Source of the DNA: Streptomyces roseifaciens
Lineage (GTDB): Bacteria; Actinomycetota; Actinomycetes; Streptomycetales; Streptomycetaceae
DNA length: 64,000 nt
NCBI RefSeq assembly: GCF_001445655.1
Contig: NZ_LNBE01000003.1
Location: 974,530 to 1,038,529 of the forward strand
Direction: 5' to 3'
Part shown: in pieces, positions 58,489 to 64,000 of the stretch
Layout: each line of letters opens with the position of its first letter
Position numbering within the stretch: the first letter of the stretch is position 1
Notes under the pieces: model-generated
What the model was told of the DNA's origin: nothing
What the model saw: only the letters and a program-made list of their open reading frames with translations
Databases searched by the model: none
Position numbers and translations under genes: made by a program

Positions 58489-59583
58489 TCATACTGCCGC
58501 AGGGACCCGCGGCTGTGAAGAACCGAGCAGGGCGCGGATCTCCCGTACGGCCGCGCGGCCCGCACGGTTCGCGCCGATGGTGCTGGCGGAGGGCCCGTAG
58601 CCGACGAGGTGCACCCGGGGGTCCCGCGCTGCGCGTGTGCCTTCCATGCGGATGCCGCCGCCGGGCTCGCGCAGCTTCAGGGGGGCGAGGTGGTCGACGG
58701 CGGCCCGGAAGCCGGTGGCCCAGAGGATGACGTCGGCGTCGACGGCGCTGCCGTCCTCCCACTCCACGCCGGTGGGGGTGACGCGGTCGAACATGGGCCG
58801 CGGGGCCAGGACGCCGGCGGCGCGCGCCCGCTCCATGGCCTCCGTCATGGGCAGCCCGGTCACGGAGACGACGCTCTGCGGGGGCAGGCCCTGCCGGACC
58901 CGCTCCTCGACGCGGGCCACCGCGGCGCGCCCCCACTCCTGGTCGAACGGGCCCTCGCGGAAGACCGGGGGCCGGCGCGTCACCCAGGTCGTCCCGGCCG
59001 CCACCTCGGAGACCTCCAGCAGGTGCTGCACCGCGGAGGTGCCGCCGCCGACCACGACGACGCGCTGCCCGGCGAACTCCTGCGGTCCGGGGTAGTGCGC
59101 CGTGTGCAGCTGGCGGCCGCGGAAGGTCTCCTGGCCGGGGTAGCGGGGCCAGAAGGGGCGGTCCCAGGTGCCGGTCGCGTTGATCAGGGCCCGGGCCGAC
59201 CACAAGCCCTCGGAGCTCTCGACCGTCAGCCGTCCGTCCTGCCCCTCCCGTACCGCGCGGACGTCGACCGGGCGGTGTACGCGCAGGTCGAAGGCGCGCT
59301 CGTAGTCGGCGAAATAGCCGCCGATCACCGCGGACGAGGGCCGTGAGCCGTCGGCCCCCGTCAGCTCCATGCCGGGCAGGGCGTGCATCCCGTGCACCTT
59401 GCCGTAGGTGAGCGACGGCCAGCGGAACTGCCAGGCGCCGCCCGGGCGCGGGGAGTGGTCCAGGACGACGAAGTCCCGGTCCGGCTCGTACCCCGCACGG
59501 CGCAGGTGGTAGGCGGCGGCCAGGCCCGCCTGCCCGGCGCCTACCACCACGACCTCGGTCTCACGCACCACAAGATTGTTCAT
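58489..59583 (-). CDS. Flavin-containing monooxygenase-like oxidoreductase
   Basis: A 364-residue FAD/NAD(P)-dependent oxidoreductase of the CzcO/FMO type. The FAD site is VVVVGAGQAGLAAAYHLRRA near residue 10, the NADP site RVVVVGGGTSAVQHLLE near residue 170, and the ATGFRAAVDHL motif near 310 is the typical third motif. RPGGAWQFRWPSLTYG resembles the FMO region after the first beta-alpha-beta unit. The substrate is unknown. It is directly upstream of lutA. ATG 59583 has no ribosome site. The gene is divergent from yjbQ with 83 bases between. Confidence 0.9.
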   Translation of the reverse strand: MNNLVVRETEVVVVGAGQAGLAAAYHLRRAGYEPDRDFVVLDHSPRPGGAWQFRWPSLTYGKVHGMHALPGMELTGADGSRPSSAVIGGYFADYERAFDLRVHRPVDVRAVREGQDGRLTVESSEGLWSARALINATGTWDRPFWPRYPGQETFRGRQLHTAHYPGPQEFAGQRVVVVGGGTSAVQHLLEVSEVAAGTTWVTRRPPVFREGPFDQEWGRAAVARVEERVRQGLPPQSVVSVTGLPMTEAMERARAAGVLAPRPMFDRVTPTGVEWEDGSAVDADVILWATGFRAAVDHLAPLKLREPGGGIRMEGTRAARDPRVHLVGYGPSASTIGANRAGRAAVREIRALLGSSQPRVPAAV

Positions 59584-59666
59584 GATTCTACTAACGTGAG
59601 GGGTGGGTCGTATCTTCCCGGCCTTCTCCTCCCGGTCTTCCCCGGGGCCCGTACGAAAATGGAGCC

Positions 59667-60098
59667 ATGGCAGACATCCATGGCACCTTCCGCACGCACG
59701 TCCTCGACATCGCCACCGGCTCCTCGGAGACGGTGTACGACCTCACCCACGAGTGTGAGGCCTTCCTGCGCGAGGCGGCCGCCGGCCGCGACGGACTGCT
59801 CAACGTCTTCGTCCCGCACGCGACGGCCGGCGTGGCCGTACTGGAGACCGGCTCCGGCAGCGACGAGGACCTGCTGTCCGCCCTCCACGACCTGCTGCCG
59901 GCGGACGACCGCTGGCGCCACCGCCACGGCAGCCGCGGCCACGGGCGGGACCACGTGCTGCCCGCCCTCGTGCCCCCGCACGCGACGCTGCCGGTCATCG
60001 GCGGGCGGCTGGAGCTGGGCACCTGGCAGTCGGTGTGCCTCGTCGACACCAACAGGGACAACCCCGACCGCCAGGTGCGGCTGACGTTCCTCGGCTGA
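59667..60098 (+). CDS. yjbQ: YjbQ/UPF0047 family protein
   Basis: A 143-residue YjbQ-family protein, annotated as secondary thiamine-phosphate synthase. It contains GLLNVFVPHATAGVAVLETG and HGRDHVLPALVPPHATLPVI, with the conserved His residues, and LELGTWQSVCLVDTNRDNPD, the family ending. Some members have weak thiamine-phosphate synthase activity; the true role is uncertain. The ATG at 59667 has GGAG only two bases upstream, an unusually short spacing. It converges with the carboxypeptidase gene. Confidence 0.92.
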   Translation: MADIHGTFRTHVLDIATGSSETVYDLTHECEAFLREAAAGRDGLLNVFVPHATAGVAVLETGSGSDEDLLSALHDLLPADDRWRHRHGSRGHGRDHVLPALVPPHATLPVIGGRLELGTWQSVCLVDTNRDNPDRQVRLTFLG

Positions 60099-60157
60099 GC
60101 ATCCGGCCCCGCCCGGCCGGGAGGCCTGCCGGGACAGGGGCACCGGCTCCGCCGGGC

Positions 60158-60201
60158 CGTCAGTCCTGCAGTCGTCAGTTCTGCAGCCGTCAGTCCTGCT
60201 G
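60158..60201. repeat. Three 15-bp tandem units with in-frame stop codons at the dacA 3' end
   Basis: CGTCAGTCCTGCAGT, CGTCAGTTCTGCAGC and CGTCAGTCCTGCTG in tandem, partly inside the end of the carboxypeptidase gene. Read in the gene's frame each unit contains TGA, giving three stop codons 15 bases apart with near-identical intervening codons (RLQN, RLQD). Confidence 0.9.
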
Positions 60202-61110
60202 TGCCGACTCGGGCAGCTGCCGCAGCTTCACGCTGGTCTTGGTCCGGTAGGCCCAGTCCAGCATCTTCACGGCGTCCGGGTAGCGGTTGGCGCCGTCGTT
60301 GAGGATGACACCCACCACCGTGCGGCCGTTGCGCTCGGCGGCGAAGACCAGACAGGCGCCGGCCGCCGTGCCGGTGCCGGTCTTGATGCCGATCGCGCCC
60401 TTGTACGAGCCGAGCAGCTTGTTGGTGTTGTCCCAGTAGTACGTGCGGTTGACGTTCGCCGCCTTCTGGCGGGTCGCCGTCGTCCGGACGACCGTCTTGA
60501 ACGTGCTGTTGCCCAGGGCGTGCCGGGCCAGCTGCGCCGAGTCGCGCGGGGTCGTGTAGTTGGCCCCGGCCCTCGATATGCCGTCGAACGAGTCGTACTT
60601 GGTGTTCTTCATCCCGAGGTCGGCGGCCTTCTTGTTCATCTTGGAGATGAACGACTTCGTCCGCGCGGCCTCGGTACTGCCGCTGCCGAAGGTGTCGGCG
60701 AGCGCGTAGGCGGCGTCACAGCCCGACGGCAGCATGAGGCCGTACAGCAGCTGACGTACGGTCATCTTGTCGCCCGTGCGCAGATCGGCGGTGCTGGCGC
60801 CGTTCCGCGCGACGTAGTCGCGGTACGACTGCTTGATGGTGACCTTCTTGTCGAGGTCCACGCCCTTGGTGTCCAGGACGGTCACCGCGGTCATGACCTT
60901 GGTGGTGCTGGCCATCTGCCGCTTGGTGTCGGCGTCCTTCCCCCACAGCTGGCGGTTGCGGTTGCCGTCGAGCAGGAACGCGCCCTTTGCGCTGACCGAC
61001 GGGCCGCTCGCGGCCTCCGCGCCCGTCGCCGGGAGGACGACGGCGACCGCCGCGGCCGATGCGACCGCGGCCGCGCCCCAGCGGCGGACCGGTCTTCCGG
61101 ATCGCTCCAT
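60190..61110 (-). CDS. D-alanyl-D-alanine carboxypeptidase, secreted (PBP5-like)
   Basis: Low-molecular-mass penicillin-binding protein of the S11 peptidase family, 306 residues, that removes the last D-Ala from peptidoglycan side chains. A signal peptide (RWGAAAVASAAAVAVVLPATGAEA) precedes the enzyme. Motifs: STTK near residue 68 (catalytic Ser, Lys), SGC near residue 128 in place of the common SxN, and KTGT near residue 239. No C-terminal membrane anchor is seen. ATG 61110 with AGAGG upstream is chosen; ATG 61185 is less likely. The stop lies in a 15-bp tandem repeat. An inverted repeat AGCGAG/CTCGCT (61141-61156) is in the upstream region. Confidence 0.91.
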   Translation of the reverse strand: MERSGRPVRRWGAAAVASAAAVAVVLPATGAEAASGPSVSAKGAFLLDGNRNRQLWGKDADTKRQMASTTKVMTAVTVLDTKGVDLDKKVTIKQSYRDYVARNGASTADLRTGDKMTVRQLLYGLMLPSGCDAAYALADTFGSGSTEAARTKSFISKMNKKAADLGMKNTKYDSFDGISRAGANYTTPRDSAQLARHALGNSTFKTVVRTTATRQKAANVNRTYYWDNTNKLLGSYKGAIGIKTGTGTAAGACLVFAAERNGRTVVGVILNDGANRYPDAVKMLDWAYRTKTSVKLRQLPESAQQD

Positions 61111-61140
61111 GTATGCCTCTGTTTCTCGCGTGTCGAGATG

Positions 61141-61156
61141 AGCGAGTCGTCTCGCT
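61141..61156. promoter_or_regulatory. Inverted repeat upstream of the carboxypeptidase gene
   Basis: AGCGAG, TCGT, CTCGCT: a 6-base dyad with a 4-base centre, 31 bases upstream of the ATG. It may lie in the promoter or 5' leader. A third AGCGAG occurs at 61167-61172. Function unknown. Confidence 0.4.
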
Positions 61157-61248
61157 TGTACTGCTGAGCGAGCCGATAATCGCACCGGTTTCCCGACGGG
61201 GAGAACCTGGGGGCGTGTCAGTTGTCCTGCCGCGGCGGGCGGTCCGGT

Positions 61249-61731
61249 TCACGCACCCCGCTGCGCGGCGCGCCCCACCGCGTCCACCAGAGGCAGGACC
61301 CGGTACGGCACCCGCTCGCGCAGCACCATCTCCGTGCGCGTGCGCACGACCCCCGGCGTCTGCACCAGCACCTGGATCACGTCCTCCAGGTGCCCCGCGT
61401 CCCGGGCGACCACCCGGGCCATCAGGTCGCCGCCGCCGGTGATCGAGAACGCCTCGATGATCTCCGGGACGTCCGCGAGCGCCTCCGCGACCGTGTCGAG
61501 GTGTCCCTGGGTGACCTCGATGTGCACGAACGCCAGCACGGGGTGGCCCAGCGCCGCGGCGGACAGGCGCGGACCCGTGCCCGTGATCACGCCCTCGCGC
61601 TCCAACCGGTCCAGCCGGGCCTGCAGCGTGCCGCGGGCGACGCCCAGCACGCGCGCGTACTCGCGCACGCTCGTGCGGGGCTGCTCCAGGAGCAGCCGGA
61701 GGATCTTCGCGTCCAGTGCGTCGACGGCCAT
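61249..61731 (-). CDS. Lrp/AsnC-family transcriptional regulator
   Basis: A 160-residue Lrp/AsnC protein: an N-terminal helix-turn-helix (LDAKILRLLLEQPRTSVREY, VARGTLQARLDRLEREGVI) and a C-terminal RAM ligand-binding domain (GHPVLAFVHIEVTQGHLDT and ITGGGDLMARVVARD). ATG 61731 gives MAVDALDAKI, the usual start, with GGAGGG upstream; ATG 61773 would add 14 basic residues. The target could be the ABC gene set upstream on the same strand or an amino-acid gene elsewhere; nothing in the sequence decides. It lies 71 bases after the double ATPase gene. Confidence 0.92.
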   Translation of the reverse strand: MAVDALDAKILRLLLEQPRTSVREYARVLGVARGTLQARLDRLEREGVITGTGPRLSAAALGHPVLAFVHIEVTQGHLDTVAEALADVPEIIEAFSITGGGDLMARVVARDAGHLEDVIQVLVQTPGVVRTRTEMVLRERVPYRVLPLVDAVGRAAQRGA

Positions 61732-61801
61732 GGGCCGGCGCCCTCCTCGTGGTCGGCCTCTCCGGCCGGTCACTGTACCAATGGCCCTGTAGCAGGACCT
61801 G

Positions 61802-63436
61802 TCATTGAGCCATTGGAGGAGCGCCGGCCGCCCGGAGCAGGTGCCGGCTCGATCCCGTCCCGGTGACCCGGCCCGCTTCGAGGACGTGGACGGTCTCGGT
61901 GCAGGCTGCGACGAGGTGGAGCTCGTGGCTGACCACGACGAGCGTCAGCCTGCGCTCGCTCCTGAGCCGGGTGAGGAGGTCCATGACGGCGGCCGCGGTG
62001 CGGGGGTCGAGGGCGGAGGTGACCTCGTCGCACAGCAGCACGTCCGGGTCGGGGGCCAGGGCGCGGGCGATGGAGACGCGCTGGCGCTGCCCGCCGGAGA
62101 GCTCGTGGGGGTAGCGGCCGGCGAAGTCGGCCGGCAGACCGACGTCGTGGAGGAGCTCGGCCACCCTGCCGGCGATCTCCGGCTTCGGTGCGGCCCGGTG
62201 GAGGCGGAGGGGGCGGGCGAGCGTGGCGCCCACGGTGCGGGCCGGGTTGAGGGCCCCGAGCGGGTTCTGGGGGATCAGCTGGATGCGGCGCTGCTGCGCG
62301 CGGCTGCGGCGGCGCGCCCCGGCGGGCAAGGGCCGCCCGTCGAAGGAGAGGACGCCGGCGTCCGGTTGCTGCAGCCCGGCGAGCACGCGCAGCAAGGTGG
62401 TCTTGCCGGAACCGGAGGGGCCGATGATGCCGGTGGAGCTGCCCGGGGCCGCCGAGAAGCCGGCCCCGTCCAGGGCCCGGTGCGTCCGTCCGTGCTGGGT
62501 GAACGCCACGGTGACGTCCTGGGCGGCCAGCAGGGAGCCGGTCGCGTCGCCCCGGGGAGGCGACGCGCTGACGGGAGCGGCCGCCGGCGACTCCGCGGGA
62601 GCCCCCGGCAACGACCCTGCGGACGACTCCGCCGACGTCTCCGCCAACGACTCCGTCAACGCCTCCCCAGGCGTGCCGCCCGATGCGCTTGTCGACGTCC
62701 TGAGGGCCGCATCCGCCGCCGAACCCTTCCCCGGCCCGCCCGGTCGCGCCGCCCGGCGCGCCGCCGCCGTGCCGAGGTCGACGACGTCGTCGGCGCAACG
62801 GTCGACGAGTCCGGGGTCGTGGCAGGCGAGGACGACCGCGATGTGCCGGGTGGCGGCGAGCCGGATCAGGAGGTCCGAGATCTCGTCGCGCAAGGCGGTG
62901 TCGAGCCCTGCAGTGGGCTCGTCCAGCAGGAGGACGTCGGGGCGGCGGGCGAGGGCGCGGGCCAGGGCCACCCTGCGCTGCTGTCCGCCGGAGAGGGCTC
63001 CCGGGCGGCGGTCGGGCAGTCCGTCGCCGACCGGCAGGCGGCACTCGGCGAGCAGGTCCCGTACGGCCCGGGGTGAGGGGTCCGCGGCGGTCTCGGCCAC
63101 GAGCCGGCGGACCCGCATGCGGGGGTCGAGGGCGGAGCCGGGGTCCTGGCCGACGTAGGCGACGTGGTGGCGCCGCAGGTGCCTGAGCCGTTCCGCGGAG
63201 AGGGCGAGGACGTCGTGGCCGAGGACCTCGACCGTTCCCGACGAGACGCGGGCGCCGTCGGACAGGTCGCCGATGACTGCGCGCAGCAGGGTGGACTTTC
63301 CGGAGCCGGAGGGGCCGGTGAGGGCGGTGATGCGGCCGCGCCGGAGGCCGAGACTGGTCTTGGCCAGCAGGGCGGGGCCGCCGGGTATGCATATCTCCAG
63401 GTCGGTGACGCTCACCGCGGTCGGGCCGTCGGTCAT
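61802..63436 (-). CDS. Fused double ABC ATPase of a peptide/nickel-type importer
   Basis: A 544-residue protein with two complete ABC ATPase domains (DppD-DppF-like fusion). First: Walker A GPSGSGKST near residue 35, signature ALSGGQQRRVALAR, Walker B LLLDEPTAGLD. Second: GPSGSGKTT near residue 340, signature LSGGQRQRVSIAR, Walker B LLCDEVTSALD. Between them is a low-complexity linker rich in Ala, Ser, Glu and Pro (about residues 230-305). ATG 63436 is chosen; an in-frame extension to 63670 is Arg/Pro-rich and encoded by tandem repeats, so it is unlikely. It should power the permease whose end is at 63726-64000. The substrate may be peptides or a metal. Confidence 0.87.
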   Translation of the reverse strand: MTDGPTAVSVTDLEICIPGGPALLAKTSLGLRRGRITALTGPSGSGKSTLLRAVIGDLSDGARVSSGTVEVLGHDVLALSAERLRHLRRHHVAYVGQDPGSALDPRMRVRRLVAETAADPSPRAVRDLLAECRLPVGDGLPDRRPGALSGGQQRRVALARALARRPDVLLLDEPTAGLDTALRDEISDLLIRLAATRHIAVVLACHDPGLVDRCADDVVDLGTAAARRAARPGGPGKGSAADAALRTSTSASGGTPGEALTESLAETSAESSAGSLPGAPAESPAAAPVSASPPRGDATGSLLAAQDVTVAFTQHGRTHRALDGAGFSAAPGSSTGIIGPSGSGKTTLLRVLAGLQQPDAGVLSFDGRPLPAGARRRSRAQQRRIQLIPQNPLGALNPARTVGATLARPLRLHRAAPKPEIAGRVAELLHDVGLPADFAGRYPHELSGGQRQRVSIARALAPDPDVLLCDEVTSALDPRTAAAVMDLLTRLRSERRLTLVVVSHELHLVAACTETVHVLEAGRVTGTGSSRHLLRAAGAPPMAQ

Positions 63437-63729
63437 GGCCGGGGAGCCTTCCTCTGCGGGACGGGCGAAGGGTCGGACGAAGGGTCGGGCGCGGGGTCGG
63501 GCGAAGGGTCGGGCGCGGGGTCCGGCGAAAGGTCGGACGAGGGGGCGAGTGAGGGCTCGGGGCGGGTGGATTCGGCGGCGGATCCGGCGGCGGTTCGGAG
63601 CTCCGGCGCCGACGCGGGACGCGGCACGGATCCCCGAAGCGGCCCTGCGCAAGTACGCGGCCCTGCACAAGCACGCGGTCCTGCGGAAGTACGCGGCTCC
63701 ACGGGAACGAGCCGTTCTGCACGTGTCAC
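63433..63729 (-). CDS. Doubtful 98-codon proline-rich reading frame between permease and ATPase genes
   Basis: A 98-codon frame starting at GTG 63729, overlapping the permease stop (GTGA), and ending with TGA inside the ATG of the ATPase gene (ATGA), so it would bridge the two genes by coupled translation. The product is low-complexity: a Cys/Arg/Pro N-terminal part, then tetrapeptides such as SPDP and APDP encoded by 12-base repeats. Third positions are less G/C-biased than in neighbouring genes. It could be an expressed linker peptide, a ribosome-delivery path or chance; I lean to non-functional as a protein. Confidence 0.35.
   Translation of the reverse strand: MTRAERLVPVEPRTSAGPRACAGPRTCAGPLRGSVPRPASAPELRTAAGSAAESTRPEPSLAPSSDLSPDPAPDPSPDPAPDPSSDPSPVPQRKAPRP
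63463..63546. repeat. Seven 12-bp tandem units between permease and ATPase genes
   Basis: Units of the form GGGCGAAGGGTC, with GGACGAAGGGTC and GGGCGCGGGGTC variants, seven in all without gaps. The 12-base length leaves every frame open, which is why long open frames run through here. It separates two genes that in related systems normally abut. Confidence 0.85.
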
Positions 63730-64000
63730 CGCACCCCCGCCCCCGCCCGCCGCGCCGCAGGCGTGAGCGCGTCGGCGGCGAGGTTGACGCTCACGGCCAG
63801 GAGGCCGATGGCGATGCTGGGGGCGACGACGGCCCAGGGGTTGAGGAGGGCGCCGGGGGCGTTCTCACGGATCATCAGCGCCCAGTCGGCGGCCGGCGGC
63901 TGGGGCCCGAGCTGGAGGAAGCCGGCCATGGAGATGACGTAGACGGCGGCGACGAAGCGCAGGCCGAACAGGGCGAGAACGGTGGACCGCAGGTTGGGCA
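63726..64000 (-). CDS. Peptide/nickel-type ABC permease, C-terminal end (truncated by window edge)
   Basis: The last 90 codons of a DppC-type permease; the gene starts beyond the right edge. It contains NLRSTVLALFGLRFVAAVYV, then AGFLQLGPQPPAADWALMIR (the position of the family's ALSFLGLG block), a final helix LNPWAVVAPSIAIGLLAVSV and the tail ALTPAARRAGAGVR. The FLGLG motif is altered to FLQLG. The stop TGA is overlapped by a GTG. The double ATPase gene is next on the same strand, so the two belong to one importer; the binding protein and first permease should lie beyond the window. Confidence 0.85.
   Translation of the reverse strand, partial: PNLRSTVLALFGLRFVAAVYVISMAGFLQLGPQPPAADWALMIRENAPGALLNPWAVVAPSIAIGLLAVSVNLAADALTPAARRAGAGVR

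Noticed and set aside
63437..63670. In-frame N-terminal extension of the double ATPase
   Set aside because: The added 78 residues are Arg/Pro-rich and come from the 12-bp tandem repeats, which leave all frames open; the domain begins at the ATG at 63436.
1..64000. tRNA, rRNA, CRISPR arrays, insertion sequences, integrases or attachment sites
   Set aside because: None was recognised on either strand by reading; short RNA genes without strong sequence marks could still be missed.

Overview
The window is very GC-rich, nearly every CDS has strong third-position G/C, GTG and TTG starts are frequent, and genes sit in short, tightly overlapping operons. With LysX, a tandem pair of family 2B encapsulin shell genes, a SWIM/SNF2 pair, lutABC and a Nur-type operator, this points to the chromosome of a Streptomyces or a close relative. 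No rRNA, tRNA, CRISPR array, integrase or transposase was seen, so it looks like ordinary chromosome rather than a mobile island.

Layout. 1-9254: a leftward operon of a sugar ABC importer (lipoprotein, two permeases) and three glycoside hydrolases (GH5-like, GH85 endo-beta-N-acetylglucosaminidase, GH38 alpha-mannosidase cut by the window edge), with a divergent LacI regulator and a LacI-type palindrome between them. I read it as an N-glycan (oligomannose) catabolic locus. 9266-14363: a rightward five-gene oligopeptide/nickel-type ABC operon preceded by a near-perfect Nur box, hence probably nikABCDE. 14439-18842: an EamA exporter and LysX (lysylphosphatidylglycerol synthase fused to lysyl-tRNA synthetase). 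18997-25248: a 64-aa membrane peptide, two family 2B encapsulin shell genes with no recognisable cargo beside them, a secreted phosphodiester glycosidase, a PLC-like phosphodiesterase and a proline-rich membrane protein. 25282-31966: YceI fused to a transthyretin-like domain, a SWIM protein and SNF2 helicase pair, a fatty-acid desaturase and a small membrane protein.

31984-35204: an operon of a phosphoesterase, an MFS transporter and an anchored beta-propeller. 35515-41465: small unknowns, an MpaB-type oxygenase, PadR and a divergent alpha/beta hydrolase sharing a palindromic operator, a methyltransferase, a lone roadblock/LC7 protein, an uncharacterised DNA-binding-like protein and TesB. 41515-50359: a Ski2-like helicase, a YdjM-type membrane protein, a heterodimeric ABC exporter with complementary degenerate ATP sites, and a secreted PNGase A-type amidase that joins the N-glycan theme. 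50392-55394: MarR with a divergent ABC exporter, a frameshifted MHS transporter and a CaiB-type CoA transferase. 55495-64000: lutCBA (lactate oxidation), a flavin monooxygenase-like protein, YjbQ, a D-Ala-D-Ala carboxypeptidase, an Lrp/AsnC regulator, and a second peptide/nickel-type ABC system (fused double ATPase and the end of a permease).

The strongest targets for follow-up are the cargo-less two-shell encapsulin locus, the N-glycan operon with the distant PNGase, the Nur-controlled nik operon, and several short in-frame tandem repeats at gene ends and joins. Starts were chosen by Shine-Dalgarno position, overlap with the upstream stop and family length; family names rest on recognition of motifs, without database searches.
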